From the NCBI GenBank assembly GCA_965213885.1, contig OZ243919.1:1178001-1242000 (forward strand): a stretch of DNA of 64,000 nt, read 5' to 3'. Below the pieces are notes generated by a model, which did no database searches, was not told the DNA's origin, and worked only from the letters and a program-made list of their open reading frames with translations. Numbering within the stretch: position 1 is the stretch's first letter; each line of letters begins with the position of its first letter. Source of the DNA: VYFG01 sp965213885 (GTDB lineage Bacteria; Pseudomonadota; Gammaproteobacteria; Arenicellales; Poriferihabitantaceae). This document shows positions 1 to 8,827 of this stretch, piece by piece. The translations under genes were made by a program, and so were the position numbers.

Positions 1-1233
1 TCCGACGCCAAATCCCTCAGGATCCACCTGAAGCAGTTGGCCGAAGCGGAAAGAAGGGACCACCGCCGACTCGGAAAACAGTTGGGGCTTTTTCATATGC
101 AGGAAGAAGCGCCGGGCATGGTGTTCTGGCATGACCGGGGATGGTCACTGTACCGGGTGCTGGAACAGTTCATCCGCCGGGAACAGTTACGTCGCGGGTA
201 CCGTGAGATCAAGACTCCTCAGGTTGTGGACTATTCCCTCTGGGAGCGTTCCGGCCATGCCGACAAGTTCGCAGAAGACATGTTCTCGGTACGCTCCGAG
301 GGCAGGGATTTCGCCCTGAAACCCATGAACTGCCCCTGCCATGTGCAGATATTCAACCAGGGACTGAAGAGCTATCGGGACCTGCCTCTCCGATTCGCCG
401 AATTTGGCTCCTGTCACCGCAACGAGTTGTCCGGCGCCCTGCACGGGCTGATGCGGGTGAGGGGCTTCGTCCAGGACGACGCCCATATCTTCTGCACCGA
501 GGAACAGATACAGGATGAGGTAGCGGCATTCATCGACTTCCTCCACGCGGTATATGACGCTCTGGGTTTCCATGAGGTGATCTACCGGCTCGCCACCAGG
601 CCGGATAACCGGGTCGGGTCGGATGCGGACTGGGACCGGGCGGAAATGGCACTGGCCCAGGCGATGGATGCCAAGAACCTGCCATGGGAGAAGCTTCCCG
701 GGGAGGGGGCTTTCTATGGGCCGAAGGTCGAATTTTCCCTGCGTGACAGCATCGGCCGGATTTGGCAGTGCGGTACCGTTCAGGTCGACTTTTCCATGCC
801 GGGACGTCTCGGTGCGCAATACGTGGCCGAAGACGGTTCGCGCCAGGTCCCCGTGATGCTGCACAGGGCGATCCTTGGATCCTTCGAGCGATTCATCGGA
901 ATCCTGATCGAGCATCATGAGGGCCGCTTCCCGTCCTGGCTCGCGCCCGTGCAGGCGGTTGTGATGAATATCACGGACAGTCAGGCCGAATACGCCCGTG
1001 AATTGGAAAAAGTCCTGAAAAAACAGGAATTCAGGGTCGAATCTGACTTGAGAAACGAAAAGATCGGTTTTAAAATCCGCGAGCACACGCTGCAGCGTGT
1101 CCCGTACCTGCTTGTTGTAGGTGACCGGGAAGTGAAGAGTGCGAAAGTGGCCGTTCGGGCAAGGGGCGGAAGTGATCTCGGCAGTCTGTCCATCAACGAG
1201 GTGGCGGAACTTCTTTCGCGGGGAGAGGATTGA
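1..1233 (+). CDS. thrS: Threonyl-tRNA synthetase, 5'-truncated by window edge
   Basis: Charges tRNA-Thr with threonine in the cytoplasm. The reading frame is open from base 1, so the N-terminal TGS and editing domains lie outside the window. About 410 residues of class II catalytic core and anticodon-binding domain are visible. Zinc ligands typical of ThrRS can be placed: Cys111 in MNCPCH, His162 in DDAHIF and His288 in MLHRAI (numbered from base 1). The class II motif 2 region starts near residue 140 (RNELSGALHGLMRVRGF). The last ~100 residues fit the HGTP anticodon-binding fold. infC, rpmI, rplT and pheST follow in the usual gammaproteobacterial order. Confidence 0.97.
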   Translation, partial: SDAKSLRIHLKQLAEAERRDHRRLGKQLGLFHMQEEAPGMVFWHDRGWSLYRVLEQFIRREQLRRGYREIKTPQVVDYSLWERSGHADKFAEDMFSVRSEGRDFALKPMNCPCHVQIFNQGLKSYRDLPLRFAEFGSCHRNELSGALHGLMRVRGFVQDDAHIFCTEEQIQDEVAAFIDFLHAVYDALGFHEVIYRLATRPDNRVGSDADWDRAEMALAQAMDAKNLPWEKLPGEGAFYGPKVEFSLRDSIGRIWQCGTVQVDFSMPGRLGAQYVAEDGSRQVPVMLHRAILGSFERFIGILIEHHEGRFPSWLAPVQAVVMNITDSQAEYARELEKVLKKQEFRVESDLRNEKIGFKIREHTLQRVPYLLVVGDREVKSAKVAVRARGGSDLGSLSINEVAELLSRGED

Positions 1234-1355
1234 CAGCCGTTGGATGCACCCGGCGCCAGTCGGCTCCCGGCCTGTATCCTGCGGTACTGCGTACATCCCG
1301 TTCAGACTGTGTCCGGACGTGGTCTGATTATTTGAACCAACAGAGGTAAATTGCT

Positions 1356-1874
1356 ATAGCTAAAGAAAAGCAACTGCGCGTCAATGAACAGATCACCAGT
1401 GATCCCGTGCGGGTCATTGGCACCGACGGCAATCAGGTCGGGGTGGTATCCCTGGAAGAGGCCAACGACCTTGCAAACAACGAAGGGCTGGATCTGGTGG
1501 AGATATCGCCCAACGCAGACCCGCCGGTGTGCAGGGTTCTGGATTATGGCAAGTATCTCTACAATGAGAGCAAGCAGCGCCACGAGGCGAAGAGGAAGCA
1601 GAAACAGATCACCGTCAAGGAGATCAAGTTCCGCCCTGGGACGGATGTCGGCGATTATGAGGTGAAGCTCAAGAAACTCAGGGCGTTCCTTGAAGCAGGC
1701 AACAAGACCAAGGTGACCATGCGCTTCCGGGGACGCGAAATGGTCCATAAGGAACTGGGCCTCGAGATGTTGAAGCAGGTGGAGAAGGATCTCGAGGAGA
1801 TCGCTTCCGTGGAGCATGCGCCGACCATGGAAGGACGCCAGATGGTGATGGTCATGGGTCCTCGCCGGCACTAG
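1356..1874 (+). CDS. infC: Translation initiation factor IF-3 (non-ATG start)
   Basis: Binds the 30S subunit and enforces start-codon fidelity. The N-domain signature PNADPPVCRVLDYGKYLY and the C-domain KEIKFRPGTDVGDY followed by MRFRGREM are intact. The ORF has no usable ATG. The first GTG (1407) would cut off the conserved N-terminal stretch AKEKQLRVNEQI. I place the start at ATA 1356, nine bases after an AGAGG at 1342-1346. ATT at 1350, just after an in-frame TAA, is the alternative. Rare AUU/AUA starts are a known hallmark of infC because IF-3 discriminates against its own start codon, giving autoregulation. Length is about 172 residues, normal for the family. Confidence 0.93.
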   Translation: MAKEKQLRVNEQITSDPVRVIGTDGNQVGVVSLEEANDLANNEGLDLVEISPNADPPVCRVLDYGKYLYNESKQRHEAKRKQKQITVKEIKFRPGTDVGDYEVKLKKLRAFLEAGNKTKVTMRFRGREMVHKELGLEMLKQVEKDLEEIASVEHAPTMEGRQMVMVMGPRRH

Positions 1875-1942
1875 CGCGGGGTGAATCCGGAAACGGATCG
1901 CCTGTAGATAAAGCATGTCCTGGTGCCAATGGCAGCAGGCTG

Positions 1943-2083
1943 GCCGCACTGCAACAGGTGCGGCTGCGGTCCGGAGCGGCCCTGGTGAGACACCAGAGAC
2001 GTTCCCGGCCGGAAGGTGGGCAAAACGCAGTCCAATCCAGAACTGCCTTTGTCAATTGATGATGTCCCGCACCCGAGGTGCGG
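1943..2083 (+). promoter_or_regulatory. Paired hairpins in infC-rpmI spacer, candidate L20 operator
   Basis: Two hairpins share the same stem halves. The first is GCCGCAC (1943-1949) with GTGCGGC (1958-1964). The second is CCGCAC (2067-2072) with GTGCGG (2078-2083), ending 18 bases before the rpmI ATG. The halves are interchangeable, so a long-range alternative fold is possible. In E. coli the infC-rpmI region carries a pseudoknot bound by L20 that represses rpmI-rplT. Assigning the same role here is inference. Confidence 0.45.
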
Positions 2084-2101
2084 CCGAATACTGGAACTGA
2101 A

Positions 2102-2299
2102 ATGCCAAAACTGAAAACCAACCGGGGCGCCGCCAAGCGCTTCAAACGTACTGCCTCCGGCAGGTTCAAGCGGTCACAGTCGCATCTGCGCCACATACTG
2201 ACGAAGAAGTCTGCCAAGCGCAAGCGTCAGCTCAGGAGCGGTGACCTGATCCATGCATCCGACCAGGCATCCGTGAAACAGATGCTTCCATACAGCTGA
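2102..2299 (+). CDS. rpmI: 50S ribosomal protein L35
   Basis: Small basic protein of the large ribosomal subunit. The 65-residue product begins MPKLKTNRGAAKRFKRT, the standard L35 N-terminus, and is rich in Lys and Arg. The ATG at 2102 is chosen over an upstream in-frame start at 2078 because the conserved protein begins there. It lies between infC and rplT as in E. coli. The ribosome-binding site is weak (GGA in ctggaactgaa), and a stem-loop ends 18 bases upstream, consistent with translational control by L20. Confidence 0.96.
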   Translation: MPKLKTNRGAAKRFKRTASGRFKRSQSHLRHILTKKSAKRKRQLRSGDLIHASDQASVKQMLPYS

Positions 2300-2309
2300 G
2301 GAGGAGGCC

Positions 2310-2669
2310 ATGCCAAGAGCCAAACGTAGCGTCCAGGCCCGGGCGCGGCACCAGAAGGTCCTGAAGCAGGCGAAGGGTTACAGCGGAGCCCGCCGTAAGC
2401 TGTTCAAAACCGCCAAGCAAGCGGTGGACAAGGCCGGTCAGTATGCCTATCGTGACCGCAGGCAACGCAAGCGCCAGTTCCGCTCGTTGTGGATTGTGCG
2501 CATCAATGCCGCCGCACGGGAAAACGGCCTCAGCTACAGCCGCCTGATGAACGGGCTGAACAGGGCGGACATCGTCCTGGACCGCAAGGTGCTCGCAGAC
2601 ATGGCAGTGCATGACAAACCTGCGTTCACGGCACTGGCTGAAAGGGCCAAGTCGGCGCTGGCTGCCTGA
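2310..2669 (+). CDS. rplT: 50S ribosomal protein L20
   Basis: Early-assembly protein that binds 23S rRNA; in enterobacteria it is also the translational repressor of its own operon. The 119-residue product has the family pattern: PRAKRSVQARARHQK at the N-terminus, RKLFKTAKQAVDKAGQYAYRDRRQRKRQFR in two parts in the middle, and a globular C-terminal domain. Translation starts at ATG 2310 after a strong AGGAGG site only ten bases past the rpmI stop, so the two genes are probably translated from one message. Confidence 0.97.
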   Translation: MPRAKRSVQARARHQKVLKQAKGYSGARRKLFKTAKQAVDKAGQYAYRDRRQRKRQFRSLWIVRINAAARENGLSYSRLMNGLNRADIVLDRKVLADMAVHDKPAFTALAERAKSALAA

Positions 2670-2680
2670 TTTCGGCCGGT

Positions 2681-2744
2681 ATCCGCCCTGCCAATGCCGT
2701 AACGCCCCGGCATCTGCCGGATGGTGATTCGAATCAGGGCGGAT
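2681..2744 (+). terminator. Long inverted repeat between rplT and pheS (terminator or attenuator)
   Basis: A perfect 10-bp inverted repeat, ATCCGCCCTG (2681-2690) and CAGGGCGGAT (2735-2744), encloses a smaller ATGCCG/CGGCAT hairpin. A T-containing stretch (ctttgattgctgttg) follows. It may attenuate transcription between the ribosomal genes and pheST. No Phe-rich leader peptide like E. coli pheM is visible. Confidence 0.4.
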
Positions 2745-2819
2745 CAGGCTTTGATTGCTGTTGTCCATTTGTCTTCATAACTGCCGGGCCCGAGACCCGG
2801 GTGATCATTCGAAGCAGCC

Positions 2820-3845
2820 GTGAACCAGGAATTTCCGACGTTAAGTGAACTGGCTGAAGATGCTGTCAGTCGCATCGGGCAGGTGGATGCCATCGCCGAA
2901 CTGGAGGGGCTCAGGGTGCATTACCTGGGCAGGAAGGGGGCGGTGACTGCAGAACTCAGATCCATTGCCTCCCTGTCCCACGAGGAGCGCAAATCGTTCG
3001 GTCAGGCGGTGAACGAACTGAAGGAGCGTATCCAGGGCACCCTGGAGGAACGGCGCAGGTTCCTGGAAGGCGAGGCGATTGCGCAACAGCTCGAAACCGA
3101 GCGCGTTGATGTGACCCAGCCGGCCAGGGGACAGCGTGAAGGGACGATGCATCCCATCTCCCGCACCCTGGAGCGCATGGAGGAGATCTTCGCCCGGATC
3201 GGCTTCGAAGTAGCTACCGGACCGGAAGTTGAGGACGACTACTACAACTTCGAGGCCCTGAACATGCCGCCGGACCACCCGGCGCGCGCGATGCACGACA
3301 CGTTTTATGTGGATGCCCACACCGTGCTCCGCACGCACACTTCACCGGTCCAGATACGCTACATGCATCAGCATGCTCCGCCGATCCAGGTGATCGCGCC
3401 CGGGAAGGTTTTCCGATGCGATTCCGACATGACCCACACACCGATGTTTCATCAGGTGGAGGGGCTGGCCGTGGATACAAGCATCACGTTCGCCGATCTG
3501 AAGGGTGTCCTGATCCATTTCGTGCACGAGTTTTTCGAGAAGGACCTCGGCGTGCGTTTCCGTCCGTCCTATTTCCCGTTCACGGAACCGTCCGCCGAAG
3601 TGGACATTGCCTGCGTCTTTTGCGGGGGTGGCGGATGCCGGGTCTGCAGCCATACCGGCTGGATTGAGGTTCTGGGAAGCGGGATGGTGCATCCGGAGGT
3701 CCTTCGCCACGGGGGGATCGATGCCCGGCGCTATTCGGGTTATGCATTCGGCATGGGTGTGGAGCGGCTCTCCATGCTCCGTTACGGCGTGAACGACCTG
3801 CGTCTTTATTTTGAGAATGACCTGGATTTTCTGCGCCAGTTCTGA
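2820..3845 (+). CDS. pheS: Phenylalanyl-tRNA synthetase alpha subunit
   Basis: Catalytic subunit of the (alpha-beta)2 PheRS. The 341-residue protein has an N-terminal coiled-coil tRNA-binding arm (about 1-90) and the class II core: HPISRTLERMEEIFARIGF, a motif 2 region ending FHQVEGL, and FPFTEPSAEVD. After motif 2 sits a cysteine cluster CVFC-GGGG-CRVC, probably a small zinc knuckle as in many bacterial PheS but not in E. coli. The start is GTG 2820. pheT follows 49 bases downstream. Confidence 0.97.
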   Translation: MNQEFPTLSELAEDAVSRIGQVDAIAELEGLRVHYLGRKGAVTAELRSIASLSHEERKSFGQAVNELKERIQGTLEERRRFLEGEAIAQQLETERVDVTQPARGQREGTMHPISRTLERMEEIFARIGFEVATGPEVEDDYYNFEALNMPPDHPARAMHDTFYVDAHTVLRTHTSPVQIRYMHQHAPPIQVIAPGKVFRCDSDMTHTPMFHQVEGLAVDTSITFADLKGVLIHFVHEFFEKDLGVRFRPSYFPFTEPSAEVDIACVFCGGGGCRVCSHTGWIEVLGSGMVHPEVLRHGGIDARRYSGYAFGMGVERLSMLRYGVNDLRLYFENDLDFLRQF

Positions 3846-3894
3846 CTGATGGCGGCGTGCACAGGAGCCGCGTGAAAAACACAACCCGATCAAG

Positions 3895-6288
3895 ATGCTT
3901 TTCAACGAACATTGGCTAAGGGAATGGGTCAATCCCAAACTGGACAGTTCCGCACTGGCGGAGGCCCTTACCCTCGCCGGACTGGAAGTGGAATCACTGA
4001 AGCCGGCAAGCCCCCTGGACCTGTCGGCGGGCAACCGGAAGCGATTGCTGGTCGGTCGCATAGAGGCGGTTGCATCGCACCCCGACGGGGGCAGGCTTCG
4101 GGTCTGCCGGGTCCGGGCCGGCGGCCGGCGTGCGATCACCGTCGTGTGCGGTGCCCCCAATGCAGCTGTCGGGCTGGTCACCCCCGTGGCGCGGGTTGGC
4201 GCCAAGCTGCCCGGTGGTGTCATCCGGAAGGCGGAAATCAGGGGCGTTGTTTCCGAGGGAATGCTCTGCTCGGCATCGGAACTGGGGCTGGCCGAACAAT
4301 CCACGGGTCTGATGGAGCTGGATCCGGGCGCGCTGCCCGGCACCCCCCTGTCGGATCACCTGGAACTGGACGACCATGTGTTCGAACTTGGGCTCACGCC
4401 CAATCGTGGGGACTGCCTGAGCATTCGCGGAATCGCCCGGGAGGTGGCGGTTCTGACCGGAACCCGTTTGCGCAGCCGGGACCCCGTTGCGATCAGGGCC
4501 CGGAATGCGGAAGTCCTGGCCATTGAACTCCAGGCCCCCGAACACTGCGCCCGTTTTGCCGGGCGCATCGTGCGCCGGATCGACATGCATGCCCGGACTC
4601 CGGACTGGATGCGCGAAAAGCTGCGCCGGGCCGGGTTGCGGCCGATCAACCCGGTAGTGGATATCACCAATCTGGTGATGCTGGAGACCGGTCAGCCGAT
4701 GCATGCCTATGACCTGGACAAACTCTCTGGCGGAATCGTGGTACGGCTTGCCCACAAGGGGGAGCGGCTGAAACTGCTTGATGGGACTTCCGTGCGGCTG
4801 AAACCGGACAACCTGGTGATCGCGGACCATCGCAGGGTTGTGGGGCTTGCCGGTATCATGGGGGGGGACCATACGGCGATTTCGGATCAGACCACGAATA
4901 TCTTCTTCGAAGCGGCCTTCTTCTCTCCGCAGCATCTGCTTGGCAAGGCGCGGCGCCTTGGCATGCACACCGATGCATCGCACCGGTTCGAGCGTGGCGT
5001 GGATCCCGCAGGGCAGGTCGCTGCGGTGGAGTTGGCAACCCGTCTGCTGCTGGATGTGGCCGGTGGAAGTCCTGCGAAAACCTGCCACGCAGTATCCGCA
5101 AGTGCGCTACCGAAACGCCATGCGATACTGCTGGAACGGGGCGAGATTCCGCGCATTCTGGGTGCGCGTGTGCCTTCCGCCGTGGTACAGCGTGTCCTGA
5201 AAAGGCTGGGAATGACGGTTTCTCCGGTCAAGGACGGCTGGAAAGTGACCCCCCCGACGTGGCGCTTCGACATCACTGGCCAGCACGACCTGGTGGAGGA
5301 GGTTGGGCGATGCCATGGCTTTGATCGCATTTTGCCAAGTTTTCCGGTATCGGCAGCCCGTCACGGCGCCAATCCGGAAACCGCTATCGGCATGCCCAGG
5401 ATCCGTCAGGCCCTGACCGCGCGGGGATACCACGAGGCGATCAACTACAGTTTTGTCGATCCGGTTCTCCAGCAGCGCCTCCTGGAATCCGGACCCGGGG
5501 TCCGTCTCTCCAATCCCCTGGCGGAGAACCTGTCGGAAATGCGACAGAGTCTGATTCCCGGACTGCTCGGGAGCTTGCAGCGGAATCTCAATCGCCAGGA
5601 GGTCCGCGTGCGCCTCTTCGAGACCGGTAACGTCTTCGAGCAGCACGGCCGCAAACGCCGGGAATATCCCAGGATCGCTGCGGTGGCCACAGGAATCGCC
5701 ATGCCCCGGCATTGGGGCGAGCCAACGAGGCAAGTGGATTTCTTCGACCTCAAGGGCGATCTCGCCGCGCTGCTGACACTGACCGGCGACGCGGAGAGAT
5801 TCGCGTTCGAGGCCTCGGAGCATCCTGTGTTCCATCCCGGACAATCGGCGCGGATTCTCCTGGGAAAAAGGGAAGTCGGCCATCTCGGGCGGCTGCATCC
5901 AGTGAAGCAGAACATACTGGGTCTCGACGTGCCGGCTTTCCTCTTCGAGTTGGATTTGACTATACTAGAGGAATCGGCGTTGCCGAGATTCCGGCCCCTG
6001 TCCCGCTTTCCCGCGGTGCAACGGGATCTTTCCGTGATCGTGGACAGAGGAGTCGTGGCGTCTGACGTGCTGTCGTTGGTGCGGAAAACCGCGGGCAATG
6101 ACCTGAAACTGCTCGAGTTGTTTGACATCTATACCGGTGAACAAATTGAATATAATAAGAAAAGTTTCACATTGGGCTTGTTGTTTCAGTCGGATTCCCG
6201 TAGCCTCACTTCTGGCGAAGTTGAGACGGTGACAGCCGCAATCGTAAAGGCTCTGCAACAGGGTGTCGGTGCTCGGCTGCGCTCTTGA
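3895..6288 (+). CDS. pheT: Phenylalanyl-tRNA synthetase beta subunit
   Basis: Partner of PheS, with the editing and tRNA-binding functions. The 797-residue product has the usual length and order: an EMAP-type tRNA-binding domain (about 40-150, with VGRIEAVASHPDGGRLRVC), B3/B4 editing region (about 210-390, with INPVVDITNLVMLETGQPMHA), B5 domain (about 405-475), catalytic-like core, and a C-terminal ferredoxin-like anticodon domain from about residue 703 (FRPLSRFPAVQRDLSVIVD). No damage is seen. It is co-oriented with pheS, and ihfA follows after 59 bases, the classical gammaproteobacterial arrangement. Confidence 0.97.
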   Translation: MLFNEHWLREWVNPKLDSSALAEALTLAGLEVESLKPASPLDLSAGNRKRLLVGRIEAVASHPDGGRLRVCRVRAGGRRAITVVCGAPNAAVGLVTPVARVGAKLPGGVIRKAEIRGVVSEGMLCSASELGLAEQSTGLMELDPGALPGTPLSDHLELDDHVFELGLTPNRGDCLSIRGIAREVAVLTGTRLRSRDPVAIRARNAEVLAIELQAPEHCARFAGRIVRRIDMHARTPDWMREKLRRAGLRPINPVVDITNLVMLETGQPMHAYDLDKLSGGIVVRLAHKGERLKLLDGTSVRLKPDNLVIADHRRVVGLAGIMGGDHTAISDQTTNIFFEAAFFSPQHLLGKARRLGMHTDASHRFERGVDPAGQVAAVELATRLLLDVAGGSPAKTCHAVSASALPKRHAILLERGEIPRILGARVPSAVVQRVLKRLGMTVSPVKDGWKVTPPTWRFDITGQHDLVEEVGRCHGFDRILPSFPVSAARHGANPETAIGMPRIRQALTARGYHEAINYSFVDPVLQQRLLESGPGVRLSNPLAENLSEMRQSLIPGLLGSLQRNLNRQEVRVRLFETGNVFEQHGRKRREYPRIAAVATGIAMPRHWGEPTRQVDFFDLKGDLAALLTLTGDAERFAFEASEHPVFHPGQSARILLGKREVGHLGRLHPVKQNILGLDVPAFLFELDLTILEESALPRFRPLSRFPAVQRDLSVIVDRGVVASDVLSLVRKTAGNDLKLLELFDIYTGEQIEYNKKSFTLGLLFQSDSRSLTSGEVETVTAAIVKALQQGVGARLRS

Positions 6289-6347
6289 CCGGCCATCCCA
6301 TAAAGAGATAGTGTGTATTTCTAAAAGAATTCTGCCGAGGACACCAG

Positions 6348-6668
6348 ATGACAATAACCAAAGCCGACTTGTGCAATGTCCTGTTTGACGAAGTGGGGCT
6401 CAACAAGCGCGAGGCAAAAGAATTCGTTGAGTTGTTCTTCGAAAAAATCCGCCAGTCCCTGGAGGAGGGTGTAGCGGTGAAATTGTCTGGATTCGGCAGC
6501 TTTACCCTGCGTGACAAGACCTCGCGGCCCGGTCGCAACCCGAAAACCGGAGAAGAGGTGGCGATTTCTGCCAGGCGGGTGGTGACCTTCCGTTCGAGCC
6601 AGAAGTTGAAACAGAGCGTGGTGGAGAATTCGTTTGAACTGACCCAGAGGCTGGGCAGGAAACGCTGA
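6348..6668 (+). CDS. ihfA: Integration host factor subunit alpha
   Basis: DNA-bending nucleoid protein that pairs with IhfB. The 106-residue product carries the DNABII fold: KADLCNVLFDEVGLNKREAKEFVE at the N-terminus (helices), the beta arm with GRNPKTGEEV and its DNA-intercalating Pro, and VVTFRSSQKLKQSV. Location directly after pheT supports the alpha rather than beta subunit. The stop overlaps the ATG of the following regulator gene (TGATG), so the two are probably co-translated. Confidence 0.96.
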   Translation: MTITKADLCNVLFDEVGLNKREAKEFVELFFEKIRQSLEEGVAVKLSGFGSFTLRDKTSRPGRNPKTGEEVAISARRVVTFRSSQKLKQSVVENSFELTQRLGRKR

Positions 6669-7045
6669 TGACCATGCTTGATCCGGCGGGATTTGAATTA
6701 CCTCCGATTCCCAGCAAACGTTACTTCACCATTGGTGAAGTAAGCAAACTTTGCCTGGTCAAGCCCCATGTGCTTCGTTATTGGGAACAGGAATTCCCCC
6801 AGCTCAAGCCGGTCAAGCGCCGAGGCAATCGAAGATATTATCAGCGTCACGAAGTCAAGCTGATCCGCAGGATCCGGCAGTTGCTGTACGTGGACGGATT
6901 TACCATCAGTGGCGCCAGGTCCCGCCTGGAGCAGGTTGAATCCGAAGGGGTGCCGGTCAGTCCCTCCGGCATCGACAAAAAAGGCTCCCAGGTGATTTCA
7001 CAATTGATTGCCGAACTCAATGAAGTCAGCGACATCTTGAGTTAG
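6668..7045 (+). CDS. MerR-family transcriptional regulator
   Basis: A 125-residue protein with the MerR winged-helix signature: YFTIGEVSKLCLVKPHVLRYWEQEF (in two halves) at about 18-42, then RGNRRYYQRHEVKLIRRI as wing and second helix, then a short coiled-coil dimerisation region. No effector-binding domain or cysteine sensor pair is present, so no ligand can be proposed. This short MerR gene sits after ihfA and before tRNA-Pro in many Gammaproteobacteria. Its ATG overlaps the ihfA stop. Confidence 0.9.
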   Translation: MTMLDPAGFELPPIPSKRYFTIGEVSKLCLVKPHVLRYWEQEFPQLKPVKRRGNRRYYQRHEVKLIRRIRQLLYVDGFTISGARSRLEQVESEGVPVSPSGIDKKGSQVISQLIAELNEVSDILS

Positions 7046-7052
7046 AATCCGC

Positions 7053-7086
7053 GCCCCGGCCCGTTGGGGTTGGACAGGCCCGGGGC
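7053..7086 (+). terminator. GC-rich hairpin after merR-type gene
   Basis: GCCCCGGCC (7053-7061) can pair with GGCCCGGGGC (7077-7086) with one bulged C, across a 15-base loop. It lies between the regulator stop and tRNA-Pro. There is no T-tract, so the terminator role is uncertain. Confidence 0.35.
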
Positions 7087-7110
7087 CCTCTCAGGCCGTA
7101 TTCAATGTAT

Positions 7111-7187
7111 CGGGGTGTAGCGCAGCCTGGTAGCGCACCGCAATGGGGTTGCGGTGGTCGGAGGTTCAAATCCTCTCACCCCGACCA
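7111..7187 (+). tRNA. tRNA-Pro (anticodon GGG)
   Basis: A 77-base cloverleaf with encoded CCA. The acceptor stem CGGGGTG pairs with CACCCCG, the anticodon stem CCGCA with TGCGG, and the loop ATGGGGT gives anticodon GGG. The T-arm is GGAGG-TTCAAAT-CCTCT. It reads Pro codons CCC and CCU. Confidence 0.97.
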
Positions 7188-7414
7188 ATCTTTGACGGAT
7201 CCTTCCCTCAAGGGTTGAAACCGGTTTTTCCGGACACGGGGTCAGCAGTGGCCGAAACCGATTCGAAGATTGCCGGGTTGACCCGAACAGGCAGGCCCTG
7301 CCTGCCCGCAAAAAAACCATACTCCACCTCGGACCGTACTCCTCCCACTGTGGGTTTACCAGACATTACGATAGAATCCTGGCGCCTTTTCCGCGTATCT
7401 CCATTTACGGCCTG

Positions 7415-8827
7415 ATGACTGTCGTCACACGATTTCCGCCCAGCCCCACAGGTTACCTGCATATCGGCGGCGCCCGTACCGCACTGTTCAACTGGCTCTA
7501 TGCCCGTGCACGGGGCGGTGAGATGGTACTCAGAATCGAGGATACGGACCTGGAACGGTCCACTCCAGAAGCCGTGGAGGAGATCATGAAGTCCATGGAA
7601 TGGCTTGGGCTCTGCTGGAACCGTGGTCCGTATTATCAAACCCGGCGGTTTGATCGCTATCAAGAGGTGATCGGACAACTTCTGGCGGATGGGCAGGCCT
7701 ATCACTGCTTCTGCAGTCGCAAGCGATTGGATGAACTGCGAGAGCGCCAGCGTGCGAAGGGGGAAAAGCCCCGTTACGATCATCATTGCCGGGACCTGGC
7801 GCGCAAACCGGGGGATGGCGAAGCCGCGGTTGTCAGGTTCCGTAACCCGCTGGAGGGTGACGTGGAATTCGAGGATGTCGTTCGAGGGCGGATAGTGATC
7901 AGCAACAGCGAACTGGACGATATGGTCATTGCCCGCAGCGACGGGTCTCCCACCTACAACCTGACCGTTGTGGTGGATGACGTGGACATGGGGATCACCC
8001 ATGTGATTCGCGGTGATGACCATACCAGCAACACACCCCGGCAGATCAATATCTTTCACGCCCTGGAGGCACCGTTACCGGTTTTTGCCCATATACCGCT
8101 GATACACGGACAGGATGGCCAAAAGCTGTCCAAGCGTCATGGCGCAGTGAGTGTCCTTGAATTTCGCAAGATGGGAATTCTGCCCGAAGCCTTGCTGAAT
8201 TACCTGGTCAGGCTCGGATGGTCCCACGGCGACCAGGAGATCTTCGAGCTCGATGCAATGATCGACCTGTTTGATATCAGGGATGTCAACCGTTCCGCGG
8301 CCAGTTTCGATTTCGAAAAACTCCTTTGGATCAATCAGCACTACATCCGCCAGGCCGACACGGCCAGACTTGGTAACGAACTCGCTGCCAGACTTCACTC
8401 GAGCGGTCTCCGGCTCCGTGACGGTCCTCGCGTATCCGAGGTGGTTGAGGTGTTGCGGGATCGCGTCCAGACCCTGGAGCAGATGGCCAAACAGTCCAGG
8501 TACCTGTACGCCGAACCGGAAAGCCGCAACCCGAAAGCGGCAAAGCATCTTGTCCCGGCATCGGTGCCCCGCCTGACGGCGCTGGCGGAGAGACTGGAAA
8601 CGGTGAACGAATGGACCGCGGATCATATCGATGCCGTGATCAGGGCCGTGGTGGCCGACCTGGGCATCAGGTTTCCGGATCTGGCCCTGCCGCTCAGAGT
8701 GGCCCTGTCCGGGGAAACCTCGACACCGCCCATTGATGTCACCGTGATGCTGGTGGGAAAATCCAGGACCCTGAACCGTATTCGCCGCGCAATCGACAGC
8801 ATAGAAACCGGTACGGTATCGGGTTAG
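7415..8827 (+). CDS. gltX: Glutamyl-tRNA synthetase
   Basis: Charges tRNA-Glu. The 470-residue class I enzyme has the HIGH box as YLHIGGARTALFNW near residue 15 and the KMSKS box as KLSKRHGA near residue 237. Between them is the zinc-site pattern with HCFCSRKRL and a later YDHHC, seen in many proteobacterial GluRS. The C-terminal helical anticodon-binding domain is complete. A tRNA-Glu gene lies 250 bases downstream, matching the Pseudomonas gltX-tRNA-Ala-tRNA-Glu layout. Confidence 0.97.
   Translation: MTVVTRFPPSPTGYLHIGGARTALFNWLYARARGGEMVLRIEDTDLERSTPEAVEEIMKSMEWLGLCWNRGPYYQTRRFDRYQEVIGQLLADGQAYHCFCSRKRLDELRERQRAKGEKPRYDHHCRDLARKPGDGEAAVVRFRNPLEGDVEFEDVVRGRIVISNSELDDMVIARSDGSPTYNLTVVVDDVDMGITHVIRGDDHTSNTPRQINIFHALEAPLPVFAHIPLIHGQDGQKLSKRHGAVSVLEFRKMGILPEALLNYLVRLGWSHGDQEIFELDAMIDLFDIRDVNRSAASFDFEKLLWINQHYIRQADTARLGNELAARLHSSGLRLRDGPRVSEVVEVLRDRVQTLEQMAKQSRYLYAEPESRNPKAAKHLVPASVPRLTALAERLETVNEWTADHIDAVIRAVVADLGIRFPDLALPLRVALSGETSTPPIDVTVMLVGKSRTLNRIRRAIDSIETGTVSG

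Noticed and set aside
187..1296. Long minus-strand open frame opposite thrS
   Set aside because: It is fully antisense to a strongly conserved gene, has no recognisable motif, and reflects high GC at third positions.
2721..2780. Possible leader peptide before pheS
   Set aside because: The 19-codon frame starting ATG 2721 contains no phenylalanine, so it cannot serve as a Phe-sensing leader like pheM.
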